64,000 nt of DNA from Bacteroidota bacterium (GCA_023422835.1 JAFAGI010000011.1:79010-143009), one strand, 5' to 3'; shown: positions 17,886 to 27,616, counted from the stretch's first letter. Numbers and translations are program-made. Notes: generated by a model not told the origin, from the letters alone.

Positions 17886-20282
17886 ATGCAAGATTTGAAA
17901 ACAGAACTTGATAAAGACATGTTGTCTTTCGAGGAATTCCGTTCTTCGGTGCTCAAAGATTATAGAACAGCTATCGTGAGCCGTGAAGCAAGCCTGCTGG
18001 GCAGAAGAGAAGTGCTGACGGGCAAGGCTAAGTTCGGCATCTTCGGCGATGGGAAGGAAGTAGTGCAGGTAGCGCTTGCAAGATACTTTCAAAACGGCGA
18101 TTTCCGCTCGGGCTATTACCGCGATCAGACTTTTATGTTTGCAACCGGCATGTCTACCATAGAAAGTTTTTTCTCGCAGTTGTATGCAGATACAAATCCC
18201 GCGCACGATACGGTAAGCTCTGGCAGGAACATGGTTTGCCACTACGGCACGCCAAACATCAATGAAAACGGAGAGTGGCTGCCGCTGGCTGATATGCAAA
18301 ACACATCAGCCGACATTGCGCCTACAGGCGGGCAGATGCCGCGCGCCCTGGGCCTTGCATTTGCATCCAAGCAGTTCAGAAACAATCCTGCTTTGCAACA
18401 TGAGAAATTCGCATCGCTTTCCCGTAAGGGTAATGAAGTTTGTTTTGCCACTATTGGCGATGCAGCTACCTCAGAGGGCCATTTCTGGGAAGTGATGAAT
18501 GCAGCCGCTGTATTGCAGGTGCCGCTTGCTGTATTTGTGTGGGACGATGGCTACGGTATTTCAGTACCCACACGCAGGCAGACCACGAAAGGCTCTATTT
18601 CAGAGGCTTTGAGCGGTTTTCAAAAAGAAGCCGATACCAATGGTATGGATATATATACTTTAAGAGGCTGGGACTACCAGGAGATGTGTGAAGTGTTTGA
18701 ACATGCCATTCAGAAAATAAGAGATACCCATACACCTGCTCTTTTTCACGTAAAAGAAATTACACAGCCGCAGGGGCATTCTACTTCCGGCAGCCACGAA
18801 AGATATAAAACTCAGCAAAGGCTGCAATGGGAGAGAGAGCACGACTGCGTGCGCAAGATGAAAGAATGGATCATTGACAACGGTATTTCTGATGAAGAAA
18901 CACTGAATAATATACAGGCAGAAGCAAAAGAAAGCGTAAAAACAGCACGCAAAAAAGCATGGCATAAATACCAGGAGCCTTTGCGGCAACAGGCAGAAGA
19001 AGCCGTAAAACTGTTATCTCACATACAGACCGGTAACAGCAAGGCCGACGAAACCATTACGGAAATAAAAAATTTCCTGCAATCAAATAAATCACCGCTG
19101 ATAAAAGACAGCCTCATAGCTGTTTCAAAAACTTTGAGTGTACACCAAAAGTACGGTATCGTAAACAAAGAGCTGGATCATTACTATGAATCACTGAAAC
19201 AAAAATGGCACACTGTCTATGACAGGAATCTGATGGATGAAGGCTCGAAATCTGCGATGCTTGTAAAAGAGAATACACCGGCCTACAGTAATGATGCAAA
19301 GTCTGTGAACGGTTTTGAAGTATTGAATAAATACTTTGATCTTTTATTTAAAACCAATGAAAAAGTAGTAGCGTTCGGTGAAGACGTAGGCCACATCGGC
19401 GATGTAAATCAAGGCTTTGCAGGATTGCAGCAAAAACATGGCGAAATGCGCGTGTTTGATACCGGCATACGTGAACTTTCTATTATCGGGAAAGGTATTG
19501 GCCTGGCGTTGCGCGGCCTGCGCCCTATAGCAGAGATACAATATCTTGATTACCTATTGTATGGGCTGGAACCGCTCAGCGATGATGTGGCTACCCTGCA
19601 CTACCGTACTGACGGCAGGCAGAGCTGCCCGGTCATTGTACGTACAAGAGGCCACCGGCTGGAAGGCATGTTCCACAGTGGCTCACCCATGGGAATGGTC
19701 ATTAACAGCCTGCGGGGTATGCATGTATGTGTACCCAGGGATATGACGCAGGCCATCGGAATGTACAATACATTATTAAAAAGCAATGACCCGGGCCTGG
19801 TTATAGAATGCCTGAATGGCTACCGCCTCAAGGAAAAAATGCCTGAAAACCTTTTAGACATTACCATTGCGCTGGGCGTACCCGAAGTGATCCGGGAAGG
19901 CACAGACATTACCATAGTATCGTACGGATCTATTTTGAGGATCATTGAAAAAGCTGCAAACCGCCTGGAATATCTCGGCTATTCCTGCGAAGTGATTGAT
20001 GTGCGTACCCTGTTGCCTTTTGATATCAATCACACCATTGTGGAATCCTTAAAGAAAACCAGCCGCATACTTTTTGTAGATGAAGATGTGCCGGGAGGTG
20101 CGGCTGCGTATATGTTTAACAAAGTGATTGAAGAGCAGGAAGGCTACAAATACCTGGATGTAAAACCCAGAACGCTCACGGCCAAAGCACATCGTCCGGC
20201 TTATGCTTCAGACGGCGATTATTTCAGCAAGCCCAATATTGAAGATGTAGTAGAGATGGTGAGCAGTATGATGAAAGAATAA
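17886..20282 (+). CDS. Fused alpha/beta E1 of a 2-oxoacid dehydrogenase (branched-chain type)
   Basis: 798 residues join E1-alpha (about 1-370) and E1-beta (about 460-798) in one chain. The alpha half has the thiamine diphosphate motif GDAATSEGHFWEVMNAAAV with VWDDGYGISVPT; the beta half has FGEDVGHIGDVNQGF, GIGLALRGLRPIAEIQY and SYGSILRIIEKAANRL. The reaction is decarboxylation of a 2-oxoacid and transfer of the acyl group to lipoyl-E2. Fused versions of this kind are common in Bacteroidota and are usually annotated as 2-oxoisovalerate or general 2-oxoacid dehydrogenase. No E2 gene is nearby; lpdA (E3) is 31 kb away, and another E1-beta (pdhB) is at 60490. Substrate cannot be settled from sequence. 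Confidence 0.9.
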   Translation: MQDLKTELDKDMLSFEEFRSSVLKDYRTAIVSREASLLGRREVLTGKAKFGIFGDGKEVVQVALARYFQNGDFRSGYYRDQTFMFATGMSTIESFFSQLYADTNPAHDTVSSGRNMVCHYGTPNINENGEWLPLADMQNTSADIAPTGGQMPRALGLAFASKQFRNNPALQHEKFASLSRKGNEVCFATIGDAATSEGHFWEVMNAAAVLQVPLAVFVWDDGYGISVPTRRQTTKGSISEALSGFQKEADTNGMDIYTLRGWDYQEMCEVFEHAIQKIRDTHTPALFHVKEITQPQGHSTSGSHERYKTQQRLQWEREHDCVRKMKEWIIDNGISDEETLNNIQAEAKESVKTARKKAWHKYQEPLRQQAEEAVKLLSHIQTGNSKADETITEIKNFLQSNKSPLIKDSLIAVSKTLSVHQKYGIVNKELDHYYESLKQKWHTVYDRNLMDEGSKSAMLVKENTPAYSNDAKSVNGFEVLNKYFDLLFKTNEKVVAFGEDVGHIGDVNQGFAGLQQKHGEMRVFDTGIRELSIIGKGIGLALRGLRPIAEIQYLDYLLYGLEPLSDDVATLHYRTDGRQSCPVIVRTRGHRLEGMFHSGSPMGMVINSLRGMHVCVPRDMTQAIGMYNTLLKSNDPGLVIECLNGYRLKEKMPENLLDITIALGVPEVIREGTDITIVSYGSILRIIEKAANRLEYLGYSCEVIDVRTLLPFDINHTIVESLKKTSRILFVDEDVPGGAAAYMFNKVIEEQEGYKYLDVKPRTLTAKAHRPAYASDGDYFSKPNIEDVVEMVSSMMKE

Positions 20283-20292
20283 CAATTTCATA

Positions 20293-20877
20293 ATGACCGA
20301 TACAAATGCATTGGAGGCAGTTTACCGGCATCCGCTTTTTAAAAATGATGCCCTGGAAAAAATATTTGCTGCTCATGAGTTGGTACATTTCTCTAAAGGA
20401 GATTATTTACTGAAAGAGCAAAAAATAGCAAACGAATATTTTATACTTCAGTCAGGACTTGCACGTTCTTTCGTTTATGATTATACCGGCAATGATATTA
20501 CCATCAGTTTTTTCGGCGAGAAGGAAATCATCATTGAAGTATCTTCTTTGTTTCAGCGTGTGCCTTCGCAGGAAAATATACAGGCGCTTACAGATTGTTG
20601 CTGCTGGAGAATAGGCTTCCAGGATTTTCAGCAACTCTTTCATTCCATTGAAAGCTTTCGGGAGTGGGGGCGTTCATGGATGGCAGAGCAATTGTTCCTG
20701 TCTAAGCAACGCTCCGTTGAGATGATTACCACATCTGCAAAGGAAAGGTATTTAAAGCTTATGAATGAGAAGCCGCGTGTGCTGCAGCTGGCTCCACTGA
20801 AACAAATTGCTACTTATCTCGGTATTACCGATTCTTCCTTGAGCCGGATTAGAAAAGAACTTTCGGATAAAGATTAA
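20293..20877 (+). CDS. Crp/Fnr-family transcription regulator
   Basis: 194 residues with an N-terminal cyclic-nucleotide-binding-like jelly roll (ELVHFSKGDYLLKEQKIANEYF, SFFGEKEIIIEVSSLF) and a short C-terminal helix-turn-helix (LKQIATYLGITDSSLSRIRK). Such Bacteroidota proteins often lack the residues that bind cAMP, and their ligand is unknown. It begins 10 nt after the E1 stop and is very probably cotranscribed, so it may control that operon or respond to its product. Confidence 0.88.
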   Translation: MTDTNALEAVYRHPLFKNDALEKIFAAHELVHFSKGDYLLKEQKIANEYFILQSGLARSFVYDYTGNDITISFFGEKEIIIEVSSLFQRVPSQENIQALTDCCCWRIGFQDFQQLFHSIESFREWGRSWMAEQLFLSKQRSVEMITTSAKERYLKLMNEKPRVLQLAPLKQIATYLGITDSSLSRIRKELSDKD

Positions 20878-20892
20878 AATAGTTTTTAGTTT

Positions 20893-21960
20893 TTATTTTC
20901 CAAGCGCATATACGGCAAAGCTGCCCAGCCAGTGATCGCCTCCATAGTTTCCTTTAAATAATAAAGGCAGCGCCTTTGAAAGAAATTCATTCGATTTATT
21001 TTTAAAAGCATTCTTCATGGGATGTCCTGTTGGCAATACCCTGGACACCTCTTTCATACACCATGCTTTGGAAAAAGATAATCCTACAAGATGTACTGTC
21101 TGGTAATCGTTTATATCGCTTATTACCGGGATTTTAAAAATATTCCGGATGCTTCTTTCTTCGTAAAATTTATTAAACCAATTTGTAAATCCTTTCTGCG
21201 GAAGTACCCTGCTCATCAGTTCTGCAATTTCCAGGCTGGGCGAAAAGAAATCTGATCCGTCGGGTTCCAGGTAAGCCGGTGTTTTTTCATCTTTTAAATA
21301 AAAATATTTTGCCTTATTCAATAAGGCTTCCTCAAACGATTTATCGCGTACAACCCGCGACCAGTCTATGGCAAATGCAAGCGCGAATGCTGTATTCGGG
21401 TGTACACCGGTTCTGTTTGGATAGGTTTGTTTAGGCAAAAATGTTTTCCATAGCTTTACAATTGTATCTGTGAGCGGCTTTAAATGCTTGTGCCATTTTT
21501 GGGCCGACGGGTTATTCCAGTTTGCCAGTTCTTCGTCGAGCTTAAGCAGCCATGCCCAGCCATATGTTCTTTCAAAAGTATTGGTGAGCGCGTATTTTGA
21601 AAAGTAGGCTGCTTCTTCCTGCAGTTTTTCCGCCTGAAAAGATGTATCGAGCATCTGGTAGATTTTATCAGCATTTTTTATATTGGGAAATATCTTTAAC
21701 AGCTTTACCAGCATCCAGTGGCCATGCACCGAACTGTGCCAATCGAAGCAGCCATAGAAACTTGGGTGCAATGCTTTCGGGCTTAGCATGGCTTCTTTTT
21801 CATTATTTATAATGTGCGCCGTTTTATTAGGGTATTCCTGTTCTATACAATGTAATGGTAATTGAGAGAGCTTCAATGCAACTGCTTCTGTTAATACCGG
21901 TTTATGCTGCGCATTCACCATCGTTGTCAGCAACAATAAGCAAGACAGTAATTTTTTCAT
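20893..21960 (-). CDS. DUF2891 family exported protein
   Basis: 355 residues from the start at 21960, which is chosen because MKKLLSCLLLLTTMVNAQ is a clean signal peptide; the longer ORF from 22017 adds 19 unlikely residues. Conserved blocks such as HPSFYGCFDWHSSVHGHWMLV, FERTYGWAWLLKLDEEL and YLEPDGSDFFSPSLEIAELM are those of DUF2891, an all-alpha barrel family of unknown role. The His, Trp and Asp/Glu-rich conserved patches suggest a sugar-acting alpha/alpha barrel enzyme, but that is inference. It converges on the Crp gene with a 15-nt gap. Confidence 0.85.
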   Translation of the reverse strand: MKKLLSCLLLLTTMVNAQHKPVLTEAVALKLSQLPLHCIEQEYPNKTAHIINNEKEAMLSPKALHPSFYGCFDWHSSVHGHWMLVKLLKIFPNIKNADKIYQMLDTSFQAEKLQEEAAYFSKYALTNTFERTYGWAWLLKLDEELANWNNPSAQKWHKHLKPLTDTIVKLWKTFLPKQTYPNRTGVHPNTAFALAFAIDWSRVVRDKSFEEALLNKAKYFYLKDEKTPAYLEPDGSDFFSPSLEIAELMSRVLPQKGFTNWFNKFYEERSIRNIFKIPVISDINDYQTVHLVGLSFSKAWCMKEVSRVLPTGHPMKNAFKNKSNEFLSKALPLLFKGNYGGDHWLGSFAVYALGK

Positions 21961-22341
21961 CCGTTTATTTTTATTGATTTTGTTTAAGTGCGGCAACGCA
22001 TTTATGGAAATGACCATTTTTTAAACAACGACTAAAGTAGTAAAATATTATCAATTATTTTTATCACCTCCAATACTATAAGCCAATCGGATGTATAGAC
22101 ACAGCTTCGATACGTGATTAGTTTTATCCTAAAAAAATACTGCATAAAGGCGATGTATGGATTGTGGCAATCCGCTTTTTTATTTCTTGCCTTATGGCAA
22201 GTGTACTTATGCAGAATAATTTTTAGATTTGATATGCCAAAACATCATTTATGCAGGAGTATATCAATGGGAGAATAATTTCTGAACCAGCTGGAAGGTA
22301 GTTCCGGAAAACTTTCGACCTTATGCTGAAAATAATCAATT
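21961..22341. other. Divergent intergenic region with two hairpins
   Basis: GGATTG-TGG-CAATCC followed by GCTTTTTT (22159-22180) resembles a + strand terminator, and CTTGCC-TTAT-GGCAAG (22186-22201) is a second hairpin right after it. No gene that could use them lies upstream on the + strand, so they may end an unseen short transcript. Otherwise I see only AT-rich promoter-like sequence. Confidence 0.4.
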
Positions 22342-22698
22342 ATGAATACAGTAGATGAGTACATTGCAGTTCAAAGCTACAAACACCAGGCAAAGCTGGA
22401 AACTATGCGGCAGGCAATAAAAAAAACGATCCCTGATGCATTGGAAAGTATGGCTTACGGCATGCCCGCCTACAAATTAAAGGGTAAGCCGCTGGCTTAT
22501 TTTGGGGCAGCAAAAAATCATATCGGCTTTTACGGCACGCCGGTTACGCACGAAACCTTTGCAGAAGAATTGTCCGGCTATAAACAGGGAAAAGGTTCTG
22601 TGCAGTTTCCTTTAGATGAAGAATTACCCATTGCACTCATAATAAAAATGATAAGGTATAAAGCCAAAACGATCAATGGAAGTGAGAAAATTAAATAA
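22342..22698 (+). CDS. DUF1801 (YdhG-like) family protein
   Basis: 118 residues. The start MNTVDEYIAVQ and the blocks AIKKTIPDALESMAYGMPAYKLKGKPLAYF and IGFYGTP are typical of the DUF1801/YdhG family, small soluble proteins with an alpha-beta fold and no firmly known biochemical role. It opens a run of small stress- or metabolite-related genes (SRPBCC, VOC, DinB) on the + strand. Confidence 0.85.
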   Translation: MNTVDEYIAVQSYKHQAKLETMRQAIKKTIPDALESMAYGMPAYKLKGKPLAYFGAAKNHIGFYGTPVTHETFAEELSGYKQGKGSVQFPLDEELPIALIIKMIRYKAKTINGSEKIK

Positions 22699-22835
22699 CA
22701 ACGGTCTTTGCTGAACCGGTGAGAAGAAAGCAGATATCCTGTAATAAAGGCCTGCATGCCGCTGACTTAAGAGTAAGTACCGTGAAACGCAAGCAGATAT
22801 ATTGTAGTATTCATTCATTTAAAAAAAACATAGCA

Positions 22836-23291
22836 ATGGATAAACTGGAAATTAAAACATCAATTGGCATACTGAAACCAGTGCAGGACGTTTTTGAAAA
22901 TATAGTAAACCCGAAAAAGATGTCGAACTATTTCATTGCAGAAAGTACCGGTCCAATGGAAACAGGCAAAACAGTTAACTGGAAATGGCCCGAATTTGAT
23001 GAAAGGTTTGATGTGCAGGTAAAAGATGTCCGGCCAAACCAATTTATTTCATTTACATGGCCGGCAGAAAGCGGCGAAAGTATGTTAGTAGAAATAACGC
23101 TTGAAGAATTACCGGGAAATGCCACAAAAGTAATTGTTACAGAAAAAGAACAACCCAATAATGAAGCCGGCATCAAATGGCTGAAAGGAAATACGGAAGG
23201 TTGGGCTAATTTCCTGGCGTGTCTAAAGGCTTTCAGCGAATATGGCATCAATCTGCGCAAAGGTGCTTTTGATTTTATGTCAGATGATTAA
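22836..23291 (+). CDS. SRPBCC (AHSA1-like) family protein
   Basis: 151 residues from the ATG at 22836 (MDKLEIKTSIGILKPVQDVF); an upstream in-frame ATG at 22719 would add 39 residues without similarity to the fold, so the later start is preferred. Features fit the activator-of-Hsp90-like START superfamily: alternate strands WPEFDERFDVQVKDVRPNQF, ISFTWPAESGESMLVEITLEE and a long C-terminal helix with GWANFLACLKAF. The fold makes a hydrophobic cavity; the ligand is unknown. It is the second gene of the small-protein cluster. Confidence 0.85.
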   Translation: MDKLEIKTSIGILKPVQDVFENIVNPKKMSNYFIAESTGPMETGKTVNWKWPEFDERFDVQVKDVRPNQFISFTWPAESGESMLVEITLEELPGNATKVIVTEKEQPNNEAGIKWLKGNTEGWANFLACLKAFSEYGINLRKGAFDFMSDD

Positions 23292-23400
23292 CCTGCAAAA
23301 ATGATTGTCATGAAATAGGCATAAGCAAAATTGCATACCAACTGTTAATGCATAAAGGCTATTCCATGTGGCAACTGAAAAAACAAATAAATATATACAC

Positions 23401-24237
23401 ATGAATAATAAAATCCATCCCTGTATCTGGTGCAATCATAATGCAGCATCAATAGCCGGTTTTTATGTTTCAGTTTTCCCGGATGCAAAAATCGTCACGG
23501 AAAACCCTGTTGTAGCTATGATCTCAATTGGTGGCCAAAATATAATGCTGCTGAATGGCGGTGATGAGTTTAGACCTACGCCTGCGCTTTCACTGATGTT
23601 CTTAAGCACCTCTGAAGAAGAGATAGAAAGTATATACAACAAACTTTTAGAGGGAGGCATATCTCTGATGCCGCTTGGCGAGTATCCTTTCAGTACAAAG
23701 TACGGCTGGATCAATGACAAGTATGGAGTTAGCTGGCAATTATACACCGGCAAAGCTGAAGATATTATACAGAGAGTAGTACCTACGCTGATGTTCACCG
23801 GGTACAACAATGGTAAAGCCAGGGAAGCTGCTGATTTTTATATGAACATTTTTCCCAATTCCAAATTGCAGGGAATGCTTGAATATACCGGTGCTGAAGA
23901 AGAAACTGCAGGGCATATAATGCATGGTGAATTTATGATTGATAATTATTTAATCGGTATTATGGATAGCTCTTTAGATCATAAATTTAATTTCACTGAA
24001 GGTATTTCACTCGTAGTTAACTGTAAGGATCAGCAGGAGATAGATGCATACTGGAGCCAATTAATTGCTGGTGGCGGCACGGAAAGTATGTGTGGCTGGC
24101 TGAAAGATAAGTATGGTATAAGTTGGCAGATACTTCCTGAAAATATAGGAGAACTTGTGCAAACAAAAAAAGGCGGAGAAGCGCTGATGAAGATGGGAAA
24201 AATTATTATTACAGATCTGGAAAGGGCAAATTCCTGA
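23401..24237 (+). CDS. Two-domain VOC (PhnB-like) protein
   Basis: 278 residues from the ATG at 23401; a longer ORF from 23368 adds 11 residues. Two tandem copies of the PhnB/3-demethylubiquinone-methyltransferase-like glyoxalase fold are visible: first about 1-125 (PCIWCNHNAASIAGFYVSVF, SLMFLSTSEEEIESIY, KYGVSWQLY), second about 130-270 (PTLMFTGYNNGKAREAADFY, SLVVNCKDQQEIDAYW, KYGISWQIL). Such proteins are usually small-molecule or metal binders with unknown substrate. It lies between two SRPBCC genes. Confidence 0.88.
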   Translation: MNNKIHPCIWCNHNAASIAGFYVSVFPDAKIVTENPVVAMISIGGQNIMLLNGGDEFRPTPALSLMFLSTSEEEIESIYNKLLEGGISLMPLGEYPFSTKYGWINDKYGVSWQLYTGKAEDIIQRVVPTLMFTGYNNGKAREAADFYMNIFPNSKLQGMLEYTGAEEETAGHIMHGEFMIDNYLIGIMDSSLDHKFNFTEGISLVVNCKDQQEIDAYWSQLIAGGGTESMCGWLKDKYGISWQILPENIGELVQTKKGGEALMKMGKIIITDLERANS

Positions 24238-24254
24238 TCACCAAACATACAACC

Positions 24255-24692
24255 ATGATTAAATTATCATTTGAAAAAAAGATCAATGCCCCTGCACAAA
24301 AAGTTTGGGATGCGCTATGGAGCAAAGATACCTACACAATATGGACAAAGTATTTTTCTCCCGGCTCTTCTATGCAATCAGACTGGAAAGTAAATGGCAG
24401 AACTTATTTTACCGATGCATCAAAGAAAAACGGCATAGTGTCTACCATCATTAAAATGAATAAATCCACAGAAATCGTGTTTGAGCATATTGGAATTTTA
24501 AAAGATGGAGAAGAAGATCTAAGCAGCCACGAAGCAAAATCTTTTGCCGGCGCTTTGGAAAGCTATCACCTGGCAGAGGATGGTATTACTACCTTGACCG
24601 GTTCCGTGGAAACTGCAGAGGAATACGAAGAAATGATGAGAAGCGGTTTTGAGAAAGGGTTTGAAGAAGTTCGGAAACTTGCCGAAGCATAA
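24255..24692 (+). CDS. SRPBCC (AHSA1-like) family protein
   Basis: 145 residues with the START-like pattern (FEKKINAPAQKVWDALWSKD at the N-terminus, TTLTGSVETAEEYEEMM and a C-terminal helix FEKGFEEVRKLAE). It begins 17 nt after the two-domain VOC gene and is probably cotranscribed. Ligand unknown. Confidence 0.85.
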   Translation: MIKLSFEKKINAPAQKVWDALWSKDTYTIWTKYFSPGSSMQSDWKVNGRTYFTDASKKNGIVSTIIKMNKSTEIVFEHIGILKDGEEDLSSHEAKSFAGALESYHLAEDGITTLTGSVETAEEYEEMMRSGFEKGFEEVRKLAEA

Positions 24693-24766
24693 GTATACAG
24701 GGGTAATCGCATTCTTGCCATAGGATAACCAGGAGGCGCTAACATGCTTTAATCAAAACTAACATT

Positions 24767-25291
24767 ATGGAAATCCCAAAATCAAAAAAATTAGAAATAA
24801 TCATTCCTGCCTATAAATGGCACAGTCAGCAATTCTACAACGCACTTCAGGATATTACTGAAGAAATGGCCTTGCAAAGAAATGATGGCAAAACAAACCA
24901 TGTATTGTGGATGGCAGGCAATCTTGTAAATGATCGATATTGGGCAGGGAACATTCTCGGAATGAAGGATACTGATCCAAACGCGGAATTATTCAATGCG
25001 GGTAAGGCTGTTGAAGACAATAAAATTTATCCTTCTCTCCAATCTCTGAAAGAAGAATGGCATAAGATATCTCCCGGGCTTTATGAACGATTGCTGCAGG
25101 TGAGCGATGAAGAGCTGCAGGAAGCCTATAACATGGGTTTAGGTGTTTCATTTTTTGCGGAAAATAAATTGAATGCCATAGGCATGTTTATCGGCCGGGA
25201 AGACTATTTGCTGGGCCAGATCGGTCTGATGCGCAAATTACTTGGGTTACAAGGTATGAGTTATAAGGTGGATGAAACTCTTGCATATTGA
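24767..25291 (+). CDS. DinB-family protein
   Basis: 174 residues, four-helix-bundle DinB type: helix 1 with His19 region (AYKWHSQQFYNALQDI), the TNHVLWMAGNLVNDRYW block with the second ligand His, and the third helix KLNAIGMFIGREDYLLGQIGLMRKLLG, in which an Asp rather than a His occupies the expected metal position. Many members bind divalent metal and some are bacillithiol or mycothiol-dependent transferases. Whether metal is bound here is uncertain. Last gene of the small-protein cluster. Confidence 0.8.
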   Translation: MEIPKSKKLEIIIPAYKWHSQQFYNALQDITEEMALQRNDGKTNHVLWMAGNLVNDRYWAGNILGMKDTDPNAELFNAGKAVEDNKIYPSLQSLKEEWHKISPGLYERLLQVSDEELQEAYNMGLGVSFFAENKLNAIGMFIGREDYLLGQIGLMRKLLGLQGMSYKVDETLAY

Positions 25292-25373
25292 TGCAGGAAT
25301 TTTTATACAACAGGGTTAAAAAAATATTTCTAAAAAAGAGCCTGGTTATGTAAAAAAGACCGGGATAAAGTAG

Positions 25374-25655
25374 GTATTATGTTGTGGCTATTCAATAATT
25401 ATTGCTGATGGTTCTACCACGCAGGTTCTGAACGCCATTGGAGTAGAAAGTAAAGAAGCGCTGAATAAGCCGGTAAAGACAGCTTTAGAGAATGGCGTCA
25501 AAAATACAGCAACCGCAGGATCATGGCTGGATGTATCAAAAATACTATTACAGATGTTGACAGCCACCAGTGGGAAGTGTTTTGAAGCGATTTGTGACAG
25601 TTCTGAGCAGCATGCAGTGCAGAAGTTTAGCATTTTGTTCTATACACCCGGTTAA
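25374..25655 (+). pseudogene. Coding-like remnant without start codon
   Basis: A + strand frame is open from 25374 to a TAA at about 25653 with Bacteroidota-like codon choice (ADGSTTQVLNAIGVESKEAL, TAGSWLDVSKILLQMLTATSG), but it has no ATG, GTG or TTG start, and stops precede it. An antisense ORF also exists here, but its content is less protein-like. I do not recognise the family. It may be the truncated end of a lost gene. The rest of 25292-25725 shows nothing. Confidence 0.3.
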
Positions 25656-25725
25656 TTTTTTATGGTAAATAGTAAGGAAATATTGTATTTTCGGATAAAA
25701 TAATTGGCTATTTAAAAATCAGAAA

Positions 25726-27123
25726 ATGCAAAGATTAATACTGGTTATTTCTTTTTTGTTTATTCTCTTGGCCGGTAAAGGCCAGGCTATTTTTCCTACA
25801 GACAGTACTACTGCCATAAAAGATACGGTTGACCTGGCAAAGAAGCTTGATACCCTCAGGTCTTATGCGGAGCGCGGAAATGTATTGGCACAATTATACC
25901 TTGGTAGTTTATATTATCAGGGAAAATTTGTAAAGAAAGATTCTGTTGTAGCAAAGGAATGGTTTACCAGGTCATTTAAGTGGTTTGAGGCGCTTGCAGA
26001 AAAAGGCGATCCGTTTGCAGAGAGCATTGTTGCCTACTTTTTAGATAAAGGAATACTTACCGGGAAAGATGATGCCAGGGCGGTTTACTGGTACGAGAAA
26101 GCTGCTGCCAAAGGCAACGCACACGCACAGTTTAATTTAGGCTGGAAGTATGAGCAGGGAGAAGGTGTAAAGCGTGATGTACTCCGTGCGCGGGAGTGGT
26201 ACGAGAAAGCTGTAGAAAAAGGCGTTGCAGCAGCAAAGACTAATTTAGGGTGGTTTTATTATTCAGGCACAGGCGTTGAGAAAGATTATATAAAAGCAGT
26301 GAATTTATTCCGTGAGGCCATAGTGCAAAGCAGCGATCCACGTGCTGCAAATAATTTAGGATGGAGCTACTATGAGGGCAATGGCGTAGCACAGGATTAT
26401 AAACAGGCAGTTTATTGGTTTACCAAATCTGCAGAAAAGGGCGATCATTTAGCGCAATACAACCTGGCACGCTGCTATGCAACGGGGCGTGGTGCGACTA
26501 AAAATGAACAACTTGCATTCGAATGGTTTAGCAGGGCCGCCAGACAGGGATATGCCCAAGCTCAGACAATGACAGGCTTAAAATATTTATATGGCCATGG
26601 TACCGGAAAGGATCTGATAAAAGCAAAGGAGTGGTTTACGCAAGGAGATGCTGCTGGAGATCTTCGTAGTAGTTATTATCTGGGCATATTGTATGAATTA
26701 GGCATGGGTGTGGATATAAACAAAAAAAAAGCTGTTGAATATTTTAAAAAAGCTGCAGATGGTGGCGTATCAGATGCAGAATTTAGGCTGTCATTGTCTT
26801 ATTTCGCCGCCGATGATAATAAGCAAGGTCTATTTTGGATGAAAACGGCAGCTGCAAACGGAAATGTGAGTGCGCAGGAACATTTAGGTAGTTCTTACCA
26901 GGTAGGTTATAAGGTTGAACAGGATTATAAACAAGCATTTGAGTGGTTTAAAAAAGCAGCCCAACAAGGGAGCCTGAAATCTCAGTACAGTTTGGGTTTA
27001 TGCTACGCCAATGGCTGGGGTGTAAAAAAAGATATCAGGCAAGCCGTTTACTGGTTGAAAAAAGCATGTGCCGGTGGCTTAAAACCTTCCTGTGATTCTA
27101 TGAATGCATTAGGTTTGAAATAA
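25726..27123 (+). CDS. Sel1-like repeat (TPR) exported protein
   Basis: 465 residues with a signal peptide (MQRLILVISFLFILLAGKGQA) followed by about eleven Sel1-type repeats of 36 residues, for example NLGWKYEQGEGVKRDVLRA and NLGWSYYEGNGVAQDYKQAV. Each repeat forms a helix pair; the array gives a curved solenoid that binds other proteins. Periplasmic or surface location is likely. The last repeat ends with Cys residues (KKACAGGLKPSCDSM). The partner is unknown, and no neighbour gives a clear hint. Confidence 0.9.
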   Translation: MQRLILVISFLFILLAGKGQAIFPTDSTTAIKDTVDLAKKLDTLRSYAERGNVLAQLYLGSLYYQGKFVKKDSVVAKEWFTRSFKWFEALAEKGDPFAESIVAYFLDKGILTGKDDARAVYWYEKAAAKGNAHAQFNLGWKYEQGEGVKRDVLRAREWYEKAVEKGVAAAKTNLGWFYYSGTGVEKDYIKAVNLFREAIVQSSDPRAANNLGWSYYEGNGVAQDYKQAVYWFTKSAEKGDHLAQYNLARCYATGRGATKNEQLAFEWFSRAARQGYAQAQTMTGLKYLYGHGTGKDLIKAKEWFTQGDAAGDLRSSYYLGILYELGMGVDINKKKAVEYFKKAADGGVSDAEFRLSLSYFAADDNKQGLFWMKTAAANGNVSAQEHLGSSYQVGYKVEQDYKQAFEWFKKAAQQGSLKSQYSLGLCYANGWGVKKDIRQAVYWLKKACAGGLKPSCDSMNALGLK

Positions 27124-27175
27124 TAATAGGAAACATTTCTTTTGATACATATTTTATAATCACAAAATCAAAACT

Positions 27176-27616
27176 ATGGCTTACAAACTAAATCCCTATT
27201 TAAATTTCGATGGTAATTGTGAAGAAGCAATGACCTTTTACAAAGATGCTTTGGGTGTAGACTTTATCGGAGGTAAGATTATGCGTTTTGGCGATATGCC
27301 CGGCGGTACACAATCGTTTCCTGAAGAAGTCAAGAACAAGGTACTCCACTGTGGCTTGCCTGTGGGAGACAATGTCATTATGGCTTCCGATACATTTGGT
27401 GCGCCTGCAAAGTTTGTGGAAGGCACAAACAATTATCTCGCGCTGGGTGTCGACAGCAGGGAGGAGGCTGACCGCCTGTTTAGCATACTCTCAGAGGGCG
27501 GTATTGTAGAAATGCCGATGTCGCAACAGTTCTTTGGTTACTTTGGTTCATTTACAGATAAGTTCGGTGTGATGTGGATGATCGTTTACGATGGCGAAAC
27601 AACACATGGCTCATAA
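27176..27616 (+). CDS. VOC (PhnB-like) family protein
   Basis: 146 residues, one PhnB-like glyoxalase-fold unit: LNPYLNFDGNCEEAMTFYKD at the start, MRFGDMPGG, ADRLFSILSEGGIVEMPM and KFGVMWMIVYD at the end. It is related to but distinct from the two-domain protein at 23401. Likely a cytoplasmic small-molecule binding dimer with unknown substrate. Confidence 0.9.
   Translation: MAYKLNPYLNFDGNCEEAMTFYKDALGVDFIGGKIMRFGDMPGGTQSFPEEVKNKVLHCGLPVGDNVIMASDTFGAPAKFVEGTNNYLALGVDSREEADRLFSILSEGGIVEMPMSQQFFGYFGSFTDKFGVMWMIVYDGETTHGS

Noticed and set aside
18242..18451. Other short frames inside long genes
   Set aside because: They lie wholly inside well-supported genes (here the fused E1) and show no independent start or domain.
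22159..22201. Riboswitch upstream of DUF1801
   Set aside because: The hairpins do not match any riboswitch pattern that I know, and they lie about 140 nt before the gene.
25388..25633. Antisense 81-codon gene at the coding-like remnant
   Set aside because: The sense frame has more protein-like codon use; the antisense product is Cys- and Ser-rich with no recognisable domain.
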